NCBI GenBank assembly: GCA_022428035.1
Contig: JAKMDG010000467.1
Location: 1 to 11,728, forward strand
Direction of reading: 5' to 3'
DNA length: 11,728 bases
Source of the DNA: Longimicrobiales bacterium
Lineage (GTDB): Bacteria > Gemmatimonadota > Gemmatimonadetes > Longimicrobiales > Gaopeijiaceae
In this document: positions 1-6,372 of the stretch, piece after piece
How the letters are laid out: each line of letters begins with the position of its first letter
Position numbering within the stretch: the first letter of the stretch is position 1
Notes under the pieces: generated by a model
Seen by the model: the letters and a program-made list of their open reading frames with translations, nothing else
Database searches by the model: none
What the model was told of the DNA's origin: nothing
Translations under genes and position numbers: made by a program

Positions 1-633
1 AACCATGCGTTTCGCTTCCCCTTCCCCGAGCTACCCACCACGCCGGATCACCTGCTCCAGCTCATGGCGCCCGCGGTGCACATGGTGCCTGCGTGCGAGC
101 CCGACCATGTGGTCCTCGGCTACTCCCCGGAGTACCTGCCGAATGCTGCGTCCGTGGCGGCCACACTCAAGGCCGAGCTTCAGCGGGCAAGCGGTCTGGA
201 CGTTACGACGGCTACAGACGCGGTCCTGTCTGCCCTTCGGACACTCGAATGCAGCAGCCTCGGGATCGTGAACCCTTTCCCTGAGTCAGCCGTCGCTCAC
301 GTTATCGACCACTTCACGTCGGAAGGATTTCATGTCGCAGCGGTTCAGGCACTAGCCAGTGCTCAGAAAGGAAAGGTCTTCTCGGGCCGAATCACCGCCG
401 AGGAGATCCGCTCCGCGTTTCGAGCAGCGGACACAGACGAGGTGGACGGACTCCTGCAAGTCGGTACCAATCTGGTCGCTACGAATCTCGTTGATGAACT
501 GGAGCAGGAGCTCGGCAAGCCAGTGGTCGCGGTCAATACGGCCACCTACTGGCATGCCCTCCGGTCCATGGGCATCGAAGACTCGCTCCCAGGGTTCGGC
601 TCCCTCATGCGTACCGATCGTCCACCCGCGTAA
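1..633 (+). CDS. Asp/Glu racemase / maleate isomerase / arylmalonate decarboxylase-like protein, 5'-truncated
   Basis: The reading frame is open from base 1 (first residues NHAFRFPFPELPTTPDHLLQ), so the N-terminus, probably 30-40 residues, lies outside the window. The 210 visible residues have the two-lobed racemase-like pattern. There is a strand and turn at visible residues 37-45 (VVLGYSPEY), a second-lobe start LGIVNPFPE, and the closing segments GLLQVGTNLV, GKPVVAVNTATYWHALR and MGI. The last block is the signature of the Asp/Glu racemase superfamily branch that holds maleate cis-trans isomerase and arylmalonate decarboxylase. In those enzymes two cysteines drive isomerisation or racemisation, and one drives decarboxylation. 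Here the usual second-lobe Cys is Gly (codon 463-465), and the first-lobe site reads GYSPE without Cys. The reaction is therefore uncertain. The protein could belong to a described Cys-free subgroup or use another catalytic residue. It is probably co-transcribed with the ligase 135 bp downstream. An internal ATG at 64 is too late to be the real start. Family call is fairly sure; exact activity is not. Confidence 0.8.
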   Translation, partial: NHAFRFPFPELPTTPDHLLQLMAPAVHMVPACEPDHVVLGYSPEYLPNAASVAATLKAELQRASGLDVTTATDAVLSALRTLECSSLGIVNPFPESAVAHVIDHFTSEGFHVAAVQALASAQKGKVFSGRITAEEIRSAFRAADTDEVDGLLQVGTNLVATNLVDELEQELGKPVVAVNTATYWHALRSMGIEDSLPGFGSLMRTDRPPA

Positions 634-768
634 CACGCTCCGGACAGAGCTGCCAAAGCGCTGACCGGCCCCCGGGGAAAAGCACCCACAGAACTCGCCG
701 CCTCGCAGCCGGACGGTATCATCCCGGCCCGGATTCCTCGCTCATCTCGACCTCTCGGACGAAGCACA

Positions 769-2304
769 ATGTCACAAGACCCGCGCACGGTTCGGGCCAT
801 ACTGAATACCGGCGCAGACGACGCGCCGGCGATCGGGGCTCCCGATCGAGTCAGCCTCGACTACGCCGGCCTGCGCTCTCACGCGGATCGAACGGTCGAG
901 CGCCTCAACGAGCTCGGTCTGGGCCGTGGCGACCGGGTCGCGATCGTTCTGCCGAATGGTCCGGAGATGGCATCCGCGTTCATCTCGTTGGCGTGCGGCG
1001 TGACGACGGCACCCCTGAATCCCGGATACCGGCGAAAAGAGTACGACTTCTACATCGAGGATCTGGGCGCGAAGGCCCTGGTCGTAGAGGAGGGCAGTGA
1101 GTCCGAAGCGATCGACGCGGCACGAGCGCTGGGCGCGATGATCATCCGACTGCGTGTCCCCGAGGGAGCCCCGGCCGGCATCTTCGACCTGGAACCCGAA
1201 GGCGAGCCTGGCGCTTCACCGGCACTCCCCGGGCCGGCGGACGCCGACGACGTCGCACTCGTGCTCCATACCTCCGGGACGACATCAAGACCGAAGATCG
1301 TTCCGCTCATGCACCGCAACATTTGTGCGTCCGCGGCCAATATCCGCGGGACGCTGCGGCTAGAGCCTGGTGATACGTGCCTCAACGTGATGCCGCTCTT
1401 CCACATCCACGGCCTTATGGCACCCGTTCTGTCGTCGCTGTCGACCGGGGCCACGGTGGTCTGCACACCTGGATTCAACGCCCTGAAGTTCTACAGCTGG
1501 ATGGATGCCGTTCGCCCGTCGTGGTACTCAGCCGTACCCACCATGCATCAGGCTATCCTCGCTCGCGCCCCGCGTAACGCGGAGTCGGTCGAGCGCGGCA
1601 GCGAAAGTCTTCGACTCATTCGCTCGTCTTCGTCCTCTCTCCCGCCTCAGGTTCTAGGCGAACTGGAAGAGACGTTTGGGGTGCCCGTCGTCGAGGCGTA
1701 CGCCATGACCGAGGCCTCGCATCAAATGACGTGCAACCAGCTCCCGCCCGGACTACGAAAAGCAGGCACCGTTGGGTGCGCGTCAGGACCTGAGGTCGCC
1801 ATCATGGATGACGATGGCAATTTGCTCGAGGTCGGCGAAATCGGTGAGATCGTGATCCGGGGGCCCAACGTCACGCTGGGTTATGAGAACAACCCCGAGG
1901 CGAACGAGAAGGCCTTCACCCACGGGTGGTTCCGGACGGGTGACCAGGGGGCGATGGACGACGACGGCTATTTTTCGCTTACCGGCCGCCTGAAGGAGAT
2001 CATCAACCGCGGAGGAGAGAAGATCTCGCCGAAAGAAGTTGACGTCGTGCTGATGGATCACCCTGCGGTCCAGCAGGTGGTGACCTTCGCCGTCCCGCAC
2101 GACAAGCTCGGTGAGGAGGTCGCCGCAGCCGTCGTCCTGCGCGAGGGAATGGAGGCGACCACAGGGGACATTCGCGACTTCGCCTCCACCCGCTTAGCTG
2201 ACTTCAAGGTACCCCGCACCGTCCTGATCATGGATGAGATCCCCAAAGGGCCAACCGGAAAACTTCGCCGTATCGGTCTTGCAGAGCAGCTCGGAATCTC
2301 GTGA
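769..2304 (+). CDS. AMP-forming acyl-CoA synthetase, oxalate-CoA ligase (Pcs60/AAE3)-like
   Basis: This 511-residue protein is full length for the ANL superfamily. It should activate a carboxylic acid with ATP to an acyl-adenylate and transfer it to CoA in the cytosol. Visible motifs are the P-loop HTSGTTSRPK (167-176), the substrate-pocket segment MPLFHIHGL (208-216), A5 YAMTEASH (311-318), A7 GWFRTGD (386-392), the hinge GRLKEIINRGGEKISP (406-421) and the A10 lysine in PTGKLRR (K498). The segments SWYSAVPTMHQ, EAYAMTEASHQM and RGPNVTLGYENNPEAN closely match what I recall of yeast Pcs60 and plant AAE3, which ligate CoA to oxalate. A small dicarboxylate or short acid is therefore the best guess. 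The P-loop has Ile where most members have Gly after Lys. ATG 769 follows only a weak GGA (758-760). The next gene starts inside its stop codon, which implies translational coupling. Family is certain; substrate is inference. Confidence 0.93.
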   Translation: MSQDPRTVRAILNTGADDAPAIGAPDRVSLDYAGLRSHADRTVERLNELGLGRGDRVAIVLPNGPEMASAFISLACGVTTAPLNPGYRRKEYDFYIEDLGAKALVVEEGSESEAIDAARALGAMIIRLRVPEGAPAGIFDLEPEGEPGASPALPGPADADDVALVLHTSGTTSRPKIVPLMHRNICASAANIRGTLRLEPGDTCLNVMPLFHIHGLMAPVLSSLSTGATVVCTPGFNALKFYSWMDAVRPSWYSAVPTMHQAILARAPRNAESVERGSESLRLIRSSSSSLPPQVLGELEETFGVPVVEAYAMTEASHQMTCNQLPPGLRKAGTVGCASGPEVAIMDDDGNLLEVGEIGEIVIRGPNVTLGYENNPEANEKAFTHGWFRTGDQGAMDDDGYFSLTGRLKEIINRGGEKISPKEVDVVLMDHPAVQQVVTFAVPHDKLGEEVAAAVVLREGMEATTGDIRDFASTRLADFKVPRTVLIMDEIPKGPTGKLRRIGLAEQLGIS

Positions 2305-3275
2305 AGATCTGTATCTACGGGGCGGGTGCGATCGGTGGATACCTTGGGGTCCAACTATCTCTCGCTGGTGAAGATGTCACACTGATCGCACGCGGCCCCC
2401 ACCTGGAGGCGATGCAGAAGAACGGGGTCCGTCTGCGCATCGACGGCGAAGAACGAATCGCTCACCCGCGATGCACGAGTGATCCGGCCGCAGCCGGTCA
2501 GCATGACTACGTCATCGTGACACTCAAGGCGCACTCTGCGCCGGCCGTCGTCGACGCGATGCAGCCGCTTCTTGGACCTGACACGGCCGTGGTGAGCGCC
2601 GTCAACGGGGTCCCATGGTGGTACTTCCATCGGCTGGAGGGGCCATGGGAAGGGACACGGCTCCAGAGTGTCGATCCCGGCGAGACCCAGTGGAACGGGA
2701 TCGGTCCTGAGCGTGCGATCGGCTGCGTGGTCTATCCCGCGACCGAGGTAGTGGAGCCGGGCGTCATCCAGCACCTCGATGGCAATCGATTCTCACTGGG
2801 GGAGCCAAGTGGCGACAAGACAGAGCGGGTGCTGGCCCTGGCTGGTGCATTGAAGAACGCCGGGTTTCGCGCTCCGGTCCGGCGCATCCGCGACGAGCTC
2901 TGGGTCAAGCTGTGGGGCAACCTCTGCTTCAATCCGATCAGTGCTCTCACGCTGGAAACCTTGGATACCGTCGCGACCGATCCCGGTACGCGCGCCGTAT
3001 CCCGAGCCATGATGCTGGAGGCGCAGGCGATCGGCCAGAAACTCGGCGTTCGCTTCCCGATCGACGTGGACAAGCGCATTGACGGAGCCGCAGCAGTGGG
3101 CGCGCATCGAACATCGATGCTTCAGGACCTCGAGCGGGGGCGTGCAATGGAGATCGACGCACTCGTCACGTCCGTCCAGGAAATGGGTCGCCTCGTCGAC
3201 GAACCGACACCCACGATCGATACCGTACTGGCCCTCGTTCAGCAGCGCGGTCGGGTCGCGGGGACCTACCGGTAG
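2301..3275 (+). CDS. Ketopantoate reductase-like (ApbA/PanE family) NAD(P)H-dependent oxidoreductase
   Basis: This 324-residue protein starts with GTG at 2301, overlapping the ligase TGA by 4 bp. Residues 1-30 form a Rossmann dinucleotide site with GAGAIGGYLG (7-16). Arg31 after the second strand is typical of NADPH binding. N102 in VNGVPWW, K203 and N207 in VKLWGN, and E284 in MEIDAL line up with the catalytic Asn98, Lys176, Asn180 and Glu256 of E. coli PanE, so the active site looks intact. PanE reduces 2-dehydropantoate to pantoate for CoA synthesis. Many PanE-like proteins instead sit in catabolic operons and act on other 2-oxo or 2-hydroxy acids. The block NGVPWWYFH and the surrounding genes favour such a role here, acting with the acyl-CoA ligase and racemase-like protein. 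A true pantothenate role is not excluded. It converges with the transporter 22 bp downstream. Confidence 0.9.
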   Translation: MKICIYGAGAIGGYLGVQLSLAGEDVTLIARGPHLEAMQKNGVRLRIDGEERIAHPRCTSDPAAAGQHDYVIVTLKAHSAPAVVDAMQPLLGPDTAVVSAVNGVPWWYFHRLEGPWEGTRLQSVDPGETQWNGIGPERAIGCVVYPATEVVEPGVIQHLDGNRFSLGEPSGDKTERVLALAGALKNAGFRAPVRRIRDELWVKLWGNLCFNPISALTLETLDTVATDPGTRAVSRAMMLEAQAIGQKLGVRFPIDVDKRIDGAAAVGAHRTSMLQDLERGRAMEIDALVTSVQEMGRLVDEPTPTIDTVLALVQQRGRVAGTYR

Positions 3276-3297
3276 ACCGGAGCGCTGCTCCTACCTG

Positions 3298-4845
3298 TCA
3301 GCCTCCGAAGTAACGGACCCAGATCGTCCAGTAGATCGAGATGCCGGTCAGACCCGTAAAGACCGCGAGACTCGTCCAGCCGAAGCCGCGCGCGAACGCT
3401 GACGGATAGAAGGCTGCATCGTCCTTCGGAATGATCGTCAGGCAGTACCAGAAATTCAGGAAGAAAATCACGGGTGCAACGAAGGGAGCGAGCGCCGACG
3501 CGACGAGGACGAGAAACACCGGACGCGGCAGTCCCCAGATGATCGCCACGGAGGCGACCAGCGAGTAAAGCATGGTCGCGCGGTAGATGTTGTACTCCGA
3601 GTACCAAGTGCTCCGGTGCTCCGGCGTGAGGCTTTCCGAATCGATCCCGGTCAGACGCGCAGTCCCCCGAAAGAGATTGCGGGAGCACGCGCCTACAATC
3701 CGTGGCCACCCGTCGAAATAGTTGAATGCCGTGGAGAACGTGGCCGCAAAGGCGCCAAGCATGAAGACCACAGCCATCGGTCCGGAAAGGTTCGCGGTGA
3801 AGATGCGCACGATGTCGCCCATGACTCCGCGACCCTCGAGCTCGCTGGGGTAGATGCGCACCGCTGCGAGCAGCAAGAAGATCACAGCAAGAACGAAGGA
3901 AACCACGTGTCCCTGCCGGAAATCCCACGTACCGATCTTGAACCAGCGGCGACAATAGTCCGACGCGTTCTGAGGCAACTTTGACGTATCAACCGCGAGG
4001 TCCGTCTTGCGGGGGGCGAACGGGTCAAACGGGGTCGCAAGACCCATATCCTCGAGTCGTTCGCGGATCTTGCTCATCCCCTTCTTCTTTGCCTTCCCCC
4101 ACTCCGACGCCTGAAGAGAGACGTCGATACCCGTCGGAAGCAGGCCCAGAAACGCGGCAATAATAAGCCATGATCCATTGTCACCGAGAGCCGGATCCGG
4201 AACTTCGAAAATGAAAAAATTCGCCATCGCCGAGATCGGGGATGGCTCAGCGACAAAGACCGCCAATGTCGAGACAACCAGAGTCGCAGCAAGCACCTTA
4301 GCCGCCATCTCGACCGCCTGATAGCGGCCGCGCAAGATGACTGTTACCGCCACCAGGGCGAGCCCCAGGCCGTACTGAGGAAGAGAGAATGGAAGACCAA
4401 TCACCTCGCTACCGACCCAGTACGCTACCGCCGCGACCGCAATCAGTCGCCCGGCCTGGCCCACCGCGCATTGGATGAGTGTCGTGATCATGACGTACCA
4501 CAACGGCCACTTCTTCCAGGCCGTACTGTACGCCTCGATCATGCTCTTACCGGTCGCATTGGTGAACCGGAAGGCCATCTCGAAACCGTAGTACTTGAAG
4601 ATGTAGGCCACAGGCAGACACCAGAGCAGCGCGTAGCCAAAACGGCCACCAGCGGTGGGGGCCGTCACGAGATGACTCGTTCCAATCCCCGTCATCATGA
4701 GAATGACACCCGGACCGAAGTGGCTCATGAGGCCACGCAGCGTCAGGTCCGGCATCTCCAAGTCAGCGAAGGCAGCCTCGGACGTGTTGCTGGGCTGAGC
4801 CGAGGCAGATCTGCTTTCGGGAGAGTTGCTTGGGTCGGCGCTCAT
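3298..4845 (-). CDS. Nramp-superfamily transporter lacking canonical metal-binding motifs
   Basis: From ATG at 4845 this encodes 515 residues with about 11-12 hydrophobic segments. The N-terminal 30 residues are polar and Ser-rich. TM1 (about 43-62) reads GPGVILMMTGIGTSHLVT, which aligns with the Nramp TM1 pattern GPGF..IAYIDPGN. The DPGN motif is replaced by GTSH (55-58). TM6 reads LLPTGIDVSLQASEW, where Nramps have ATVMPHN, so the MPH motif is replaced by TGI (238-240). Canonical Nramps (MntH) import Mn2+ or Fe2+ with protons, using the Asp, Asn and Met of these motifs. Their absence suggests a different ion or solute, as for the Mg-transporting Nramp-related proteins. A hydrophilic stretch of about 60 residues (250-311) follows TM6. 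The frame stays open upstream to 5310, but that part is Arg/Ser/Cys-rich and overlaps the opposite gene, so I reject it. GTG at 4851 is an alternative start with AGGG nearby. Superfamily is likely; substrate unknown. Confidence 0.86.
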   Translation of the reverse strand: MSADPSNSPESRSASAQPSNTSEAAFADLEMPDLTLRGLMSHFGPGVILMMTGIGTSHLVTAPTAGGRFGYALLWCLPVAYIFKYYGFEMAFRFTNATGKSMIEAYSTAWKKWPLWYVMITTLIQCAVGQAGRLIAVAAVAYWVGSEVIGLPFSLPQYGLGLALVAVTVILRGRYQAVEMAAKVLAATLVVSTLAVFVAEPSPISAMANFFIFEVPDPALGDNGSWLIIAAFLGLLPTGIDVSLQASEWGKAKKKGMSKIRERLEDMGLATPFDPFAPRKTDLAVDTSKLPQNASDYCRRWFKIGTWDFRQGHVVSFVLAVIFLLLAAVRIYPSELEGRGVMGDIVRIFTANLSGPMAVVFMLGAFAATFSTAFNYFDGWPRIVGACSRNLFRGTARLTGIDSESLTPEHRSTWYSEYNIYRATMLYSLVASVAIIWGLPRPVFLVLVASALAPFVAPVIFFLNFWYCLTIIPKDDAAFYPSAFARGFGWTSLAVFTGLTGISIYWTIWVRYFGG

Positions 4846-4880
4846 CGGCACCCTGAGAGCTGGATAGCAGTTGGGGCCAA

Positions 4881-4894
4881 AGCACGAACGTGCT
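4881..4894. promoter_or_regulatory. Inverted repeat upstream of the transporter, possible operator
   Basis: AGCACG-AA-CGTGCT is a perfect 6-bp inverted repeat with a 2-bp centre, 36-49 bp upstream of the transporter ATG. A second small palindrome, TTGG-GG-CCAA, abuts it at 4871-4880. The size suits a dimeric repressor site. No clear -10/-35 pair fixes where transcription starts, and chance palindromes of this size are common, so this is only suggestive. Confidence 0.25.
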
Positions 4895-5152
4895 CGCGGC
4901 CAAGCTGCGCGTCCCGGCGGTCGGACGCAAACAGCGGCTCGATGAGGTCGACTGTGAATACCGATCACTTCTGCGTTTATCGTACCGACTGCCCTACCCC
5001 CATACGGGCACCGGCAAACGGCGTGTTGGCGTGCTCCACAAAAAGAATCCCAGTCGGCCTGAGGTGAACAATCAAGCTGACGCGGGCTGCGCTGCCTGTT
5101 CCATCCTCTGCGTAACCATTCCGCTTGCTCGCCGCAGACGCTGCCGAACCCG

Positions 5153-5443
5153 GTGGCCGTGTGGGCTGACATCCACTCGCACGAACTTGTCCTTCTCGAC
5201 CTCCAGCACGAAGGCGACGAAGCCGCGCATGTGTTGAGGGCAGCCCGAGATGCCTTCCTCAACCTGCTGTCCAGGATATCCGTGGCGGTTCTGACGCCCG
5301 ACGACGACAAAGCCCTGGAGCGGATCCTCTTGGAGCACGACGCCCCGGACTACCTCCGTGCGCCCATCACGCCCGAACATGTCGGTTTCCTGGTGGATCA
5401 GATGATACGTCGGCTGGAGGTCATGGGGCGGGATTGGGACTGA
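5153..5443 (+). CDS. Small acidic hypothetical protein (96 aa)
   Basis: I do not recognise this protein. It starts at GTG 5153; the frame is closed by TGA at 5078-5080 and no ATG or other GTG lies between. It is acidic (many Asp/Glu, five His) and looks soluble and largely helical, with no signal peptide or membrane segment. It begins VAVWADIHSHELVLLDLQ, continues with the helical stretch EAAHVLRAARDAFLNLLSR, and ends LEVMGRDWD. Codons are strongly biased to G/C in the third position, like the sure genes nearby, and the composition is balanced. Both points favour a real gene over the overlapping minus-strand frame (5072-5380), which is Arg/Gly/Val/Gln-rich. There is no good ribosome-binding site. 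It is divergent from the transporter. It could also be the surviving end of a larger decayed gene. Confidence 0.5.
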   Translation: MAVWADIHSHELVLLDLQHEGDEAAHVLRAARDAFLNLLSRISVAVLTPDDDKALERILLEHDAPDYLRAPITPEHVGFLVDQMIRRLEVMGRDWD

Positions 5444-5916
5444 CGGCCGGGCCCCAGCACACTGCGAGCTGAGGAGGATGTTCTCCCCGGCCCGGTACGC
5501 CCACTCTGCTGTCGAAGCTCAGTCGACCCAGCCCATAGAGATAGAAACTCCGATCGCAGGCAGGGATGGAACGGCGAGGACTGCCGCGCGAACATGGTGG
5601 CGCCGTCAGACTCGTTGAAGAGTCCACGACCGACTGAGCGCCGACAGCTTCCAGAGAAGCATTCGCGAACCCGGAGTGGGCTCTACGGGATTGCCTGATC
5701 ATAACCATACGACGTTTCCGGTGTGGTCGCGGCGAGTGAAGGCAACGGCCGTATGGGTCACTCCCGAAGAGACTCCGGACATTTCCGGTTCGACGCCGAG
5801 GATTTGGCATCTTCCACGACAAGCCTCCGAAGTTCCAAGAAACGCTCGCAGGGACCAGGCACAGGCCGCTCAGTGAGGAACCAGGCAGGCGCGAGCCAGG
5901 CTGACCCTGGGCCACG
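5444..5916. other. About 470 bp with no supported gene
   Basis: Open frames here are short, rich in Ser/Arg/Pro and lack the G/C third-position bias of the neighbours. I see no RNA gene, transposon end or recognisable protein remnant. The only small structures are a short direct repeat ACCAGGCA (5854-5861 and 5880-5887) and a weak hairpin CCAGG-ctgac-CCTGG (5896-5910). It may be decayed coding sequence between the small gene and the tRNA, or simply spacer. Confidence 0.6.
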
Positions 5917-5954
5917 AAAAATGCCCCGCCCGGTCACCTACGACCAAGCGGGGC
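5917..5954 (-). terminator. Rho-independent terminator of the tRNA-Ile gene
   Basis: Read on the minus strand, GCCCCGC (5948-5954) pairs with GCGGGGC (5923-5929). The intervening 18 nt continue the stem through two U-G wobbles and GGTC/GACC around a 6-nt loop. An A and then five U (5917-5921) follow. It begins 15 nt past the tRNA 3' end, so it fits termination of a monocistronic tRNA transcript. On the plus strand only three T follow the stem, so it would be weak in that direction. Confidence 0.88.
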
Positions 5955-5969
5955 TTTCACTTCACAAAG

Positions 5970-6043
<74 letters not shown>

Positions 6044-6360
6044 TTCCTTGAGGCCGAACAAGTCGGCGCATCAAGCCGGAAAAGCTAGTAGGGCCCGTGT
6101 GCGGCTTCAACCTGTGACCGCCTACGGTGCCCCTCTTTCCGACTCACCTCCGGTACGAGTCATACGCACCACTAGCGTCCTCGACGACTCGCCCTCAGGT
6201 TGTCGCGCCTTTCATCGCTCCGAACGTTTACTGTGCGCCGACTCCCCTACCGCTGGCCTGCGTCGTTGGTGATCACGAACTGGATGTTCGTCCTGATGGC
6301 TCCTGCCGCCAGGACCGACGCCTCCACTCTTGCGCCCGTATGAACGCTCTTGCCTGGGGA
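6044..6360. other. Spacer between tRNA-Ile and the first DUF5916 gene
   Basis: Apart from the tRNA promoter candidate, about 320 bp hold nothing I can support. An open frame leads in phase into the DUF5916 gene from 6127, with ATGs at 6127 and 6340. Its product before 6373 is a Cys/Pro/Arg mix that would bury the signal peptide more than 80 residues inside the protein, so it is probably untranslated leader. I found no convincing sigma-70 hexamer pair for the plus-strand gene. Confidence 0.5.
6082..6110 (-). promoter_or_regulatory. Possible promoter of tRNA-Ile
   Basis: On the minus strand TTGAAG (6105-6110) and TAGCTT (6082-6087) are separated by exactly 17 nt. The -35 matches TTGACA at four of six bases, while the -10 matches TATAAT only at the two first bases and the last. 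This would start transcription near 6075 and leave a leader of about 30 nt before the tRNA, a normal arrangement. The weak -10 keeps confidence low. Confidence 0.35.
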
Positions 6361-6366
6361 AGGAGG
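6361..6366 (+). promoter_or_regulatory. Strong Shine-Dalgarno that fixes the start of the first DUF5916 gene
   Basis: AGGAGG lies 6 nt before ATG 6373. It is the only consensus-like ribosome-binding site in the window and selects this start over the in-frame ATGs at 6127 and 6340. It also places the signal peptide at the protein N-terminus. Confidence 0.8.
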
Positions 6367-6372
6367 CGGCTG

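Noticed and set aside
3266..3291. Small hairpin or palindromes between the converging reductase and transporter genes (CTACCGGTAG; GGAGC-gct-GCTCC)
   Set aside because: Stems are only 5 bp, they overlap stop codons, and no T-tract follows on either strand, so a terminator is not supported.
4846..5310. N-terminal extension of 155 residues on the Nramp-like protein
   Set aside because: The sequence is Arg/Ser/Cys-rich and unlike any Nramp N-terminus. It overlaps the small plus-strand gene and includes the expected promoter region; ATG 4845 gives a normal family length.
5854..5887. Repeated ACCAGGCA as a possible array or attachment site
   Set aside because: There are only two 8-bp copies in low-complexity GC-rich sequence, with no regular spacing and no nearby integrase or cas genes.
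5421..5915. Long minus-strand open frame of 164 residues in the gene-free stretch
   Set aside because: It is Pro/Arg/Ser/Gly-rich with no domain, no ribosome-binding site and no third-position bias. It is a by-product of high GC.
6127..6372. 82-residue N-terminal extension of the first DUF5916 protein
   Set aside because: It would bury the signal peptide, has no ribosome-binding site, and a consensus AGGAGG precedes ATG 6373.
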